DNA of 5,534 nucleotides from Thermoplasmata archaeon (GCA_021847855.1 JAJZOT010000133.1:1-5534); one strand, 5' to 3'. Shown: positions 1-5,425, counted from the first letter of the stretch. Numbers and translations: made by a program. Notes: generated by a model from the letters alone, not told the origin.

Positions 1-597
1 ACACTGTGTCCCTCTGCAGTAATGTACGGTGGAACCTTTGGTCAGTCCATGATCTCATTCAATTACGAATCCAGATTCAGCAGGAAAAATATAGGCAGTC
101 ATTTTAAAGGGTGGGTTATTTCCGTAATTTCATCTCTTTGGGTCATAATGATTGCTGTCTCATTGCTCTCCTATTTTACCACGACAAAGATGGGTTATTT
201 CGACCTTTACGGTATAGATGTTTCAGTTTACTTTTCATTTTTTATATGGAATTTCCTCTGGTATATTTTCTTCATATCCATGCCATTCGTGGGAATGAGC
301 CCATGCAGAAGATACGGGTGGTGCACCACTGGGACATTCGTAGGGTTATTCAGCAAATTGGGATTGTTCAAACTCAAAGTGAAAGATCCACATACCTGCG
401 TAACGTGCCCGACTAAAGACTGTGTTTCCGCTTGTGAAGTTGGACTGGGCGATCTTGCCGGACAATTTATAAAAACAGGAGAGTTTAAAAGCTCAAAATG
501 TGTTGGGGCAGCCTCGTGTCTCGAAGCATGTCCTTATGACAATATATTCTTCTACGATATCAGAAATTATCTAAAAGAAAGAAAAAGCAAAAACTGA
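1..597 (+). CDS. NapH/NosR-like membrane 4Fe-4S protein (5' end outside window)
   Basis: This is the C-terminal part of a membrane-anchored iron-sulfur protein. The frame is open from base 1 (TLCPSAV precedes the first Met at 22), so that Met is probably internal. Residues are numbered from it. Two hydrophobic segments (about 31-52 and 70-92) look like transmembrane helices. The edge motif LCPSAVMYG and the later C95-x5-C101 TTGTFVGLFSK resemble each other, as do the paired Cys motifs of NapH/NosR/CcoG-type proteins. A ferredoxin-like domain follows, with C126-x2-C129-x4-C134-x3-C138 and then C160, C166, C170-P. The expected second Cys of the last motif is Ala163, so that cluster may be [3Fe-4S] or absent. 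The role is inferred to be electron transfer at the cytoplasmic membrane; the partner and substrate are unknown. The stop lies 7 nt from that of the convergent fbp. The family assignment is fairly sure and the specific function is not. Confidence 0.8.
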   Translation, partial: TLCPSAVMYGGTFGQSMISFNYESRFSRKNIGSHFKGWVISVISSLWVIMIAVSLLSYFTTTKMGYFDLYGIDVSVYFSFFIWNFLWYIFFISMPFVGMSPCRRYGWCTTGTFVGLFSKLGLFKLKVKDPHTCVTCPTKDCVSACEVGLGDLAGQFIKTGEFKSSKCVGAASCLEACPYDNIFFYDIRNYLKERKSKN

Positions 598-605
598 GTT
601 TTGCT
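586..605. terminator. inverted repeat across a convergent stop junction
   Basis: AGCAAAA (586-592) and TTTTGCT (599-605) form a 7-bp stem with a 6-nt loop. The repeat covers the stop of the Fe-S gene and reaches the last base of the fbp stop codon. Each strand gives a short T-run on the 3' arm, which could help end transcription from both sides, since archaeal termination favours T-rich tracts. The stem is A/T-rich and weak, so the role is an inference. Confidence 0.3.
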
Positions 606-1762
606 CAATCAAAGTCCTTTGTAGAAACTTTAAGCTTCTTCTTGGGTGGGGCCATATCTATATGCTGGAACTGTGGTTTGAGCTTCTCAAGAACTCTCGG
701 AAGAGAGGTGTATTCCATTTCATCTTCAGGAAGCCTGTGTGGCTCAAATGGACCCATTCTCCTCAGGTAGTCTACGATGTCAACTGCTGTTTTTCTTGCC
801 CCATCGAAAGCAGGATCATCAAACATATCAACAGGACCAGTCAGTTTTCCATCCTTAAGCACAAACCCAAGTGCAACTACTCTTGGAGGACCGTCGAATC
901 TTGTCATCTTTGCATCTTTCATTCCAACTGGCATAAGAGGCCCATTGAAGGAACCCCTCATCCACCCTGATACCAGATAAGGGTGGGAGAATGCCTCCAG
1001 GGATTCTCCAGCCGCAGGCAATCCAGACTGTATCCTGACAATTCCTGCAGGGTCATCCTTCCCCACATATTCGCCTGCAATGAAGGAAAGTTTATCAGTG
1101 GTGATCACAGCTACATTCTCATCAGGAAGTTTTTCATGGTTATCTCTGGTGAAAACTCTCTTGACAACATATCTGCTCTTGGAACCTATCATGCCCATGA
1201 TGTCATACATGTGCTCAGGAGTACTGAGGTAAATCTTTTTTCCTTCGATAATATCCCATATCTCAAATTTAAATCCATCGTGCATATTCGGATCTATAAC
1301 CAGCCCTGGAGTGTTATATGGATCCGCAAACATCTTGAATATGGGGAAATTAAAAGCTCCAGGTTCCGTTTTGTCCATCATGTAGATAATAAAAGGCTCT
1401 GATTTTCGTGCATTTATCTCCATCTCGGCGACACCTGGACCCATTCCCTTGATGTTGCCGGAAAAGGAATCCTTGAGAAGATCCTGCCCTGCCCCGTACA
1501 ATCCAACCTTTTTTGCCAGAGCCGTACCTGCTATGAAAGCATTCCAGGCCAGCTCATGAACTTCCGGATCGTCAACTCCTCTGTCATGTACCATAGTAAT
1601 CTGTATGTCATCTCCCACATGAGAGATAAAATGGTCACTCAGGAGTCCGTTTCCATGTTCCCTGATGAATTTGCCAACTTCCTGTACAACAGGTTCATAC
1701 ACACTGGAATGTCCCGGAAGACTACCAATGTCAGCCTTTATGTGAGATATCGTAGTTTTCAT
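605..1762 (-). CDS. fbp: Fructose-1,6-bisphosphate aldolase/phosphatase (archaeal type V FBPase)
   Basis: This bifunctional gluconeogenic enzyme condenses dihydroxyacetone phosphate with glyceraldehyde 3-phosphate and then removes the 1-phosphate, giving fructose 6-phosphate in the cytoplasm. The 385 residues match the usual family length. The N-terminus MKTTISHIKADIGSLPGH is typical, with metal ligands D11 and H18 at the expected sites. Further family motifs are HVGDD (D51, D52), GLYGAGQDL (Y89, Q93, D94), DKTEPGA (D130), and EYVGKDDP with the Schiff-base lysine K235 beside Y232, D236 and D237. Q245, RFDGPPR (288-294), FDDPAFD (314-320) and EMEYTSLP with Y351 follow. All catalytic positions recalled for the Sulfolobus enzyme appear intact. 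The start at 1762 is preferred over an in-frame ATG at 1786, because the family begins here and a TATA-like box lies about 26 nt upstream. The tail after about 365 is lysine-rich and variable. Confidence 0.97.
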   Translation of the reverse strand: MKTTISHIKADIGSLPGHSSVYEPVVQEVGKFIREHGNGLLSDHFISHVGDDIQITMVHDRGVDDPEVHELAWNAFIAGTALAKKVGLYGAGQDLLKDSFSGNIKGMGPGVAEMEINARKSEPFIIYMMDKTEPGAFNFPIFKMFADPYNTPGLVIDPNMHDGFKFEIWDIIEGKKIYLSTPEHMYDIMGMIGSKSRYVVKRVFTRDNHEKLPDENVAVITTDKLSFIAGEYVGKDDPAGIVRIQSGLPAAGESLEAFSHPYLVSGWMRGSFNGPLMPVGMKDAKMTRFDGPPRVVALGFVLKDGKLTGPVDMFDDPAFDGARKTAVDIVDYLRRMGPFEPHRLPEDEMEYTSLPRVLEKLKPQFQHIDMAPPKKKLKVSTKDFD

Positions 1763-1784
1763 GGTGTAAATTAGGTAATTCAAC

Positions 1785-1797
1785 ATTTAAAGGTTTT
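1785..1797 (-). promoter_or_regulatory. fbp promoter (TATA box, BRE-like flank)
   Basis: Read on the minus strand, AAAACC is followed by TTTAAAT. The TTTAAA core (1786-1791) is centred about 26 nt upstream of the fbp ATG at 1762. That spacing predicts transcription starting at or next to the ATG, a leaderless mRNA, and no Shine-Dalgarno sequence is seen. The ATG at 1786 overlaps this box, which argues against its use. Confidence 0.6.
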
Positions 1798-1881
1798 GGA
1801 GGCCATATTTTTTGATAGTCAATTAACGATTTATTCTTCATTTTACATCGGCATTTTTAAAACTTAAAGACATTGGAGAGT

Positions 1882-1896
1882 GAAAAGGATTATAAT
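1882..1896 (+). promoter_or_regulatory. Site-2 protease promoter (BRE plus TATA box)
   Basis: A purine-rich stretch, GAAAAGG (1882-1888), precedes ATTATAAT (1889-1896). The box is centred about 27 nt upstream of the ATG at 1920, which fits a leaderless transcript. The rest of the 157-nt divergent region (1763-1919) is A/T-rich. I see no further convincing operator in it. Confidence 0.6.
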
Positions 1897-1919
1897 TGAA
1901 GGTTTTATTATAGCTGGCA

Positions 1920-3476
1920 ATGCCTAACCCTATTCTCATCGTTCTACTGATCCTTATTATATGGGGTCTCATACTTGTAATTGCAGCCCCATTTATAAGA
2001 AAATCAAAGCATTTTTCGTTTATGGGTCCTGCAATTATGGTAAAGGCGGTTAAAAACCGTAAGATAATGGACAAAGTATCTTCAAGGTTTCCCGGAATAG
2101 CATTCTCCAGGATATCAGTAGTGCTGGTAATCATTTCTTCAGTAGTTGCTATGGTATTCCTGGCGTATGGTTCTTACCTGGCAACTGTAGTGCGGAACGT
2201 GAGTCCCCCATCTCTCCTTCTATATCTCGTTTTACCGGGAATCAATCCGGCAATACCTATTGTATTTGGCACTGTTTCACTTATTGCCGCAGTGGTGATT
2301 CACGAATTTTTCCATGGAATTGTGGCAAAAAAGCACAATATAACTGTGAAATCAGTGGGAGCACTTTTTTTCATTGTTCCCATAGGGGCATTTGTTGAAC
2401 CTGATGAAAAGGAAGTAACTGACGCTGATCCAGTTATAAGGAGAAGGATATTTGCTTCCGGACCAGGCATAAATATTGTGATAGCAATATTTGCGTTACT
2501 GATACTTCTTTTTGTATTGGCCCCAGTGGCAACACCCATACATTCAGGACTTTATGTTGAAAGTGTGCAGGCCAATTCTTCTTACAGTTCAATACCGGAC
2601 CAGAGTGAGATAACTTCCATTGGGAACTACTCGGGTACACAACTTTACAGCATAATGGAAAACTCAACACTGATACCTGGAAGCATAACTGATGTAACGG
2701 TATTCAATGGCCACACTTATGCGCAACAAAAAGTTCCAGCTGGTCTGGTAGTAGCAGGTACGATTAGAGGGTTTCCAGCATACGGTAATATAACGCCTGG
2801 GAGTATATTATATAAATTAAATGGAGAGTATGTGTATAACTCAACACAACTGAGCAATATTCTGAATAACATAAGGCCGGATACCAGCATAAAAGTCATC
2901 ACACTGAATTACAATTCAAACCTAAGCAGTCCCGTTGAGAAAAATTTTACCTTAATAACCGGATCAAAGTACAGTTACTATTCCCAGTATGACCCAACTG
3001 CAAACAGTTATTCCTACAAAAACCAGAGTTTCATAGGGGTTGAGATAAGTTATCTTGGGATAAGCTTGATTCCAATAAACGACATAAGATCAGAGGTTCT
3101 TGGAACATCCATGCTTACAAGCCCATGGTATGGAACCCTGGGCACAATAGCACTTCCGTTCTCTGGACTTTCACCAATTCCTGGAAAACTTGCAAGCCTG
3201 TTTTCAACACCATTTAATCCATTCATATTCTGGGGACTTTTCAATATGTTGTTCTGGCTGTTCTGGATGGACTTTCTCCTTGGATTAACAAACGCTCTTC
3301 CATTCTTTATTCTTGACGGGGGGCAATTCTTTAAAGACACCCTCAAGATCACTTCCAGAAGGAGAATATTCGCGAAACTCGGCGAGGAAAAAACAATAGC
3401 AAATATTGCGCTGCTCATGAATTTCATAGTATTTTTTCTCATTATTTGGGAGATAGTTGCTCTGGAGATAGCATAG
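1920..3476 (+). CDS. Site-2 protease family (M50) membrane metalloprotease with PDZ-like segments
   Basis: This is an intramembrane zinc protease of the S2P/RseP family, which cleaves membrane-anchored substrates, often regulators, within the bilayer. Of 518 residues, hydrophobic segments lie near 3-25, 65-90, 98-126, 145-160, 183-203, 433-456 and 494-516. The zinc motif is H128-E129-F-F-H132. The third ligand D466 is in N458-A-L-P461-F-F-I-L-D466-G, the canonical N-x2-P-x3-LDG motif. GPGIN (181-185) matches the conserved GP-N motif. An extracytoplasmic insert (about 205-400) holds two PDZ-like stretches, about 209-265 and 274-332; the second is clearer (PGSILYKLNG). It is rich in Asn, Ser, Thr and Tyr and has eight N-x-S/T sequons between 219 and 370. 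The gene is divergent from fbp with its own promoter. The substrate cannot be told from the neighbours. The active site looks complete. Confidence 0.93.
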   Translation: MPNPILIVLLILIIWGLILVIAAPFIRKSKHFSFMGPAIMVKAVKNRKIMDKVSSRFPGIAFSRISVVLVIISSVVAMVFLAYGSYLATVVRNVSPPSLLLYLVLPGINPAIPIVFGTVSLIAAVVIHEFFHGIVAKKHNITVKSVGALFFIVPIGAFVEPDEKEVTDADPVIRRRIFASGPGINIVIAIFALLILLFVLAPVATPIHSGLYVESVQANSSYSSIPDQSEITSIGNYSGTQLYSIMENSTLIPGSITDVTVFNGHTYAQQKVPAGLVVAGTIRGFPAYGNITPGSILYKLNGEYVYNSTQLSNILNNIRPDTSIKVITLNYNSNLSSPVEKNFTLITGSKYSYYSQYDPTANSYSYKNQSFIGVEISYLGISLIPINDIRSEVLGTSMLTSPWYGTLGTIALPFSGLSPIPGKLASLFSTPFNPFIFWGLFNMLFWLFWMDFLLGLTNALPFFILDGGQFFKDTLKITSRRRIFAKLGEEKTIANIALLMNFIVFFLIIWEIVALEIA

Positions 3477-3480
3477 AAAC

Positions 3481-3777
3481 CAACGGTTTGGAGCTGAAAT
3501 TCCGTCTTCGCAGGATAGTGATGAAAGCAAGGAAAAACACGACTTTGTTATCTGGACACTGAGGTCTCCTCCGGCAGACATAGGTGAAAGCTGCAGCGTT
3601 GCATATCATTTCATTGGTTCCCGTTTAAGCGAAGTGGAAGATTGGCAAGAAAGACAGAGTACATTGTGGTTGGATGAGGTTCAATATAGTGGAGATTCTG
3701 TTTGTAGTCCTTGGTGTTGAAAGCCTCCTGTGGGAACTTGCAGGGGTGCCAAATCCTGCAAGCAATGGCTTTTGTAG
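3481..3777 (+). pseudogene. Probable decayed 3' end of an IS200/IS605-type tnpB
   Basis: One reading frame stays open from 3472 to a TGA at 3718 and then continues to a TAG at 3775. It has no plausible start. Its translation contains scraps that recall the C-terminus of TnpB, the RNA-guided nuclease of IS200/IS605 elements. ESCSV-(AY)-HFIGSRLSEVEDW is like the first zinc-finger half plus RLS-x-SE-x-x-W. RQSTLWLDEVQYSGDSVCSP and then PPVGTCRGAKSCKQ recall the Gly- and Ser-rich tail that often ends in a KQEA-like motif. The second zinc half and the NAA-N segment are missing, which implies an internal deletion. The in-frame stop and the lost Cys fit decay. No RuvC catalytic segment is present. 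The resemblance is from memory and weak, so chance similarity or an unknown structured RNA remain alternatives. Confidence 0.4.
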
Positions 3778-3816
3778 GTCCAGATTAATACATAAAGTCG
3801 TAATATAGAACCTCAT
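3674..3816. repeat. 14-bp inverted repeat enclosing 115 nt
   Basis: ATGAGGTTCAATAT at 3674-3687 is matched in inverse orientation at 3803-3816 with 13 of 14 bases. The arms enclose 115 nt that include the 8-bp hairpin at 3737-3762, so the whole could fold as a long stem topped by a smaller one. The similarity does not extend outward on either side. It could be ends of a small mobile sequence, part of a structured RNA, or the remains of an insertion-sequence end. Confidence 0.5.
3737..3762. repeat. perfect 8-bp hairpin inside the tnpB-like remnant
   Basis: CTTGCAGG (3737-3744) and CCTGCAAG (3755-3762) are exact inverse complements around a 10-nt loop, GGTGCCAAAT. It is the strongest short G/C-containing stem in the intergenic region. 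IS200/IS605 elements carry subterminal hairpins and a guide RNA overlapping the 3' end of tnpB, so the position fits such a remnant. No T-run follows closely enough to call it a terminator. Confidence 0.5.
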
Positions 3817-3945
3817 GAGTGGATCTCACGTTTCAAGAGCGGATAGAAGACAGGTCTTGCTGTTTTCATGCATGATTGGAAACCATATCTAAAGGGTTAG
3901 TTCTTCCAGTTTTTTCATACACATATAAGTCATTTTCATATTCCA

Positions 3946-3961
3946 TTCTGATCATTCAGAA
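3946..3961. repeat. small palindromic hairpin upstream of the rpl40e promoter
   Basis: TTCTGA (3946-3951) and TCAGAA (3956-3961) pair around the loop TCAT. It lies about 40 nt upstream of the rpl40e TATA-like box, where a regulator could bind. No second copy was seen in the window, so function is uncertain. Confidence 0.3.
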
Positions 3962-3992
3962 CGTTTGATCCGTCTTCTTTGGGTTCTCAATG

Positions 3993-4007
3993 CAATAACT
4001 TTAATAT
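3993..4007 (+). promoter_or_regulatory. rpl40e-purQ promoter
   Basis: CAATAAC (3993-3999) precedes TTTAATAT (4000-4007), a TATA-like box. Initiation about 26 nt downstream would fall near 4030, leaving a leader of about 20 nt. This agrees with a possible ribosome-binding site before the gene, unlike the leaderless arrangement of fbp and the protease. Confidence 0.45.
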
Positions 4008-4037
4008 TGATTCAAAATTATCCGGCATAGATCAGAA

Positions 4038-4044
4038 GGATGAT
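4038..4044 (+). promoter_or_regulatory. Partial Shine-Dalgarno before rpl40e
   Basis: GGATGAT ends 5 nt before the ATG at 4050 and partly matches the archaeal consensus GGAGGTGAT. It supports a leadered mRNA and this start codon, but the match is incomplete. Confidence 0.4.
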
Positions 4045-4049
4045 AAATT

Positions 4050-4199
4050 ATGGCATTCCCCGAAGCAGTTGAGAGAAGACTTAACAAAAAGATATGTATG
4101 AAATGCAATGCAAGAAACTCTCCGAGAGCCAAACAATGCAGAAAATGCGGTTACACGGGACTGAGAATGAAAGCCAAGGAAAGAAGAGGCGGACAGTAA
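4050..4199 (+). CDS. rpl40e: 50S ribosomal protein L40e
   Basis: This small basic zinc-ribbon protein of the large ribosomal subunit corresponds to the ribosomal half of the eukaryotic ubiquitin-L40 fusion. In archaea it stands alone, as here. The 49-residue product begins [14 protein letters not shown] and carries C16-x2-C19-x10-C30-x2-C33, the four zinc ligands. Around them are the family motifs MKCNARN (17-23) and CRKCGY (30-35), and the tail [11 protein letters not shown] is strongly basic. The length is that of archaeal homologues. The only sensible start is at 4050, preceded by a partial Shine-Dalgarno. The stop is 12 nt before purQ in the same orientation, with no promoter seen between, so the two are probably co-transcribed. 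A generic C4 zinc finger is the only alternative; the flanking motifs make that unlikely. Confidence 0.95.
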   Translation: MAFPEAVERRLNKKICMKCNARNSPRAKQCRKCGYTGLRMKAKERRGGQ

Positions 4200-4211
4200 G
4201 AGAAATCCCAG

Positions 4212-4997
4212 ATGGAAAAACCGGAAGTTGCAATTATACGCATGGAAGGTACGAATTGTGAGGACGAGGCTTTTCATGCTTTTCAGGATTCTGGTTTTGT
4301 GCCCAGATACGTTCATATAAACGAACTTAAAAATAAGAGGTATGACCTCCAAAGTTTTTCATCCATATTTCTTCCCGGTGGTTTTTCGGCCGGTGATTAC
4401 ATAAGGGCAGGTTCAATATTCTCTGCCAGACTGGCCGAGTATTCCCTTAAAGACCTGAAAAAATTTGTAGACGAGGGAAAACCAGTGATAGGGGTGTGCA
4501 ATGGTTTCCAGATCCTTGCTGAGCTGGGGTTCATTCCCGATCTCGATGGAAGAAAAGAGAGAAGAGTTGGACTGGCTCCCAATGGATCAAACAGGTTCGA
4601 ATGCAGAATGTGCTATGTTAAGCTCACTGGAAAAAGTAGCATACTGGGCAAAATACAGAAAGATTTCCCTTATATGGTTCCTGTGGCACATGCTGAGGGG
4701 CGGATTGTTACTGCAAGAGACAATAATTTTGTTGAAAAGCTGGAGGAGAGTGGACAGATTTTATTCAGGTATTCAATGCCAGACGGAAATCCTGCATCAT
4801 ACCCGTGGAATCCAAATGGCTCGGACGGGTCAATCGCGGGTCTCAGCAACGCTCAGGGAAATGTGATCGGGTTAATGCCGCATCCGGAAAGAGTCTACAA
4901 TTATTTCGGAAAGCTCCCCGAAGGAATAAATAAAAATATCCTGGGAAAAAACTTTTTCGATTCCATCCGTGATTATATTTCAGTTAAGGCGCATTAG
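4212..4997 (+). CDS. purQ: Phosphoribosylformylglycinamidine synthase, glutaminase subunit PurQ
   Basis: PurQ is the class I glutamine amidotransferase subunit that supplies ammonia to PurL for conversion of FGAR to FGAM, the fourth step of de novo purine synthesis in the cytoplasm. The complex also needs PurS; neither partner is in this window. The 261-residue protein starts EVAIIRMEGTNCEDE, as in the family. It has LPGGFSAGDY (54-63) as the oxyanion-strand region, the nucleophile C96 in GVCNGFQIL, and H224 with E226 in MPHPER, so the catalytic triad is complete. YPWNPNGSDGSIAG (197-210) is also typical. It is somewhat longer than the roughly 227-residue Bacillus protein. It follows rpl40e by 12 nt. 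No TATA box lies about 26 nt upstream and no clear Shine-Dalgarno is seen, so translation may rely on coupling to rpl40e. Confidence 0.96.
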   Translation: MEKPEVAIIRMEGTNCEDEAFHAFQDSGFVPRYVHINELKNKRYDLQSFSSIFLPGGFSAGDYIRAGSIFSARLAEYSLKDLKKFVDEGKPVIGVCNGFQILAELGFIPDLDGRKERRVGLAPNGSNRFECRMCYVKLTGKSSILGKIQKDFPYMVPVAHAEGRIVTARDNNFVEKLEESGQILFRYSMPDGNPASYPWNPNGSDGSIAGLSNAQGNVIGLMPHPERVYNYFGKLPEGINKNILGKNFFDSIRDYISVKAH

Positions 4998-5004
4998 AAC
5001 GTTC
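4997..5004. repeat. 8-bp palindrome between convergent stop codons
   Basis: GAACGTTC is a perfect palindrome that spans the 5-nt gap between the purQ stop and the stop of the downstream minus-strand regulator gene. It may be chance or part of a transcription-end signal. There is no flanking T-run. Confidence 0.25.
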
Positions 5005-5356
5005 AGTAGCCTTCGCTGAATTTTCTGAGCATTGCATCAAGATTGTTTTTGGTCTCCCTCACCTTTGCTTCCAGTACACTTCTCAACTCCTGAAAGTCAA
5101 GCGATCTGAAAACCAGGTACTGACCCCCAGTCTCTATACATCTCATCTCTTTTTTAACGAGACCCAATGAGCTGAGTTTCTGTAAATTCTTGTAGACAGT
5201 TGTACGATTCCTTTTTACTTCCATGGCCAGTTGATCCAGTGTTTTTTCTTCCCTGTTGTTCAAGGAATAGAAAATCTTGTAGTCAATCTCATTGAGGGAA
5301 TAAAGACATGAAAGAAGATCATTGCACGCTGCCTTCTTCCTTGAAATCTGATTCAT
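5003..5356 (-). CDS. Winged-helix transcriptional regulator (MarR/TrmB-like, COG3355 type)
   Basis: This small DNA-binding protein has a winged helix-turn-helix domain. With the start at 5356 it has 117 residues. LNEIDYKIFYSL (21-32) forms the first helix, TLDQLAMEV (39-47) the second, and RNRTTVYKNLQKLSSLGLV (49-67) the recognition helix, followed by a wing through about residue 85 (KKEMRCIETGGQYLVFRSL). Residues 86-113 (DFQELRSVLEAKVRETKNNLDAML) look like a dimerising coiled helix. This arrangement matches archaeal COG3355 proteins as I recall them. It shows no ligand domain, although C11, C17 and C73 might sense redox state or metals. An upstream ATG at 5365 is the main alternative start. 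The longest frame, from 5497, would read through the promoter and adds residues unlike the family. Its targets are unknown; autoregulation is suggested by repeats upstream. Confidence 0.85.
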   Translation of the reverse strand: MNQISRKKAACNDLLSCLYSLNEIDYKIFYSLNNREEKTLDQLAMEVKRNRTTVYKNLQKLSSLGLVKKEMRCIETGGQYLVFRSLDFQELRSVLEAKVRETKNNLDAMLRKFSEGY

Positions 5357-5383
5357 AGAAAGCATTGTCAGGTATCCATAATG

Positions 5384-5393
5384 AATATAAAGA
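5384..5393 (-). promoter_or_regulatory. Promoter of the winged-helix regulator
   Basis: On the minus strand TCTTTATATT gives a TATA-like box whose core (5384-5391) is centred about 31 nt from the ATG at 5356 and 22 nt from the ATG at 5365. Initiation near 5361 would place only the 5356 ATG downstream, giving a leader of about 5 nt. This favours 5356 as the start. Confidence 0.5.
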
Positions 5394-5397
5394 GATT

Positions 5398-5425
5398 TCG
5401 TGAAATTTGAAATATCGTCAAATTT
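5398..5425. promoter_or_regulatory. Candidate operator: direct and inverted repeats upstream of the regulator
   Basis: AAATTTGA (5403-5410) and TCAAATTT (5418-5425) are a perfect 8-bp inverted repeat with a 7-nt spacer. Overlapping it, TCGTGAAATTT (5398-5408) and TCGTCAAATTT (5415-5425) are direct repeats with one mismatch, 17 bp apart. The cluster lies just upstream of the regulator's TATA box and touches a possible plus-strand box (TTTATAA, 5423-5429). A dimeric winged-helix protein binding here could control its own gene. The repeats are seen directly; the function is inferred. Confidence 0.45.

Larger units (their letters stand above)
3477..4049. other. 573-nt region without an intact gene
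   Basis: The region lies between the site-2 protease and rpl40e. Its first half carries a tnpB-like remnant, a strong hairpin (3737-3762) and a 14-bp inverted repeat (3674-3687 with 3803-3816). Its second half is A/T-richer, with CATGCATG at 3867-3874, a small hairpin at 3946-3961 and the rpl40e promoter. I looked for tRNA, 5S, SRP RNA and RNase P RNA signatures and recognised none. A weak stem, AAACC (3477-3481) with GGTTT (3485-3489), follows the protease stop but has no T-run. The 44-codon frame from 3674 and the 63-codon minus-strand frame ending at 3625 show no protein resemblance that I recognise. Confidence 0.6.

Noticed and set aside
662..1774. Plus-strand open frames antisense to fbp
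   Set aside because: They lie opposite a well-recognised gene, have no family resemblance and no promoter signals, so they are shadow frames.
1763..1786. Upstream ATG adding eight residues to FBPase
   Set aside because: It overlaps the TATA-like box, and the family N-terminus MKTTIS begins at 1762.
1838..2134. 98-codon minus-strand frame over the start of the protease
   Set aside because: It overlaps the protease N-terminus and its promoter and looks like the complement of a hydrophobic coding region.
2300..3581. Several minus-strand frames inside the protease gene
   Set aside because: All are in the shadow of a complete, motif-bearing gene and resemble nothing known to me.
3674..3808. 44-codon plus-strand frame with a hydrophobic segment
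   Set aside because: It lies in a second frame of the tnpB-like remnant, begins in the inverted repeat arm and has no Shine-Dalgarno or TATA box at a suitable distance. A small membrane peptide cannot be excluded.
3625..3816. 63-codon minus-strand frame in the intergenic region
   Set aside because: There is no recognisable domain or ribosome-binding site. Its start lies in an arm of the inverted repeat, and the stretch is better explained as remnant or structured DNA.
3477..4049. Structural RNA gene (tRNA, SRP RNA, RNase P RNA) or CRISPR array
   Set aside because: None of the conserved cores was recognised, and no regularly spaced repeats are present.
4032..4352. 106-codon minus-strand frame across rpl40e and purQ
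   Set aside because: It is antisense to two firmly identified genes and has no protein resemblance.
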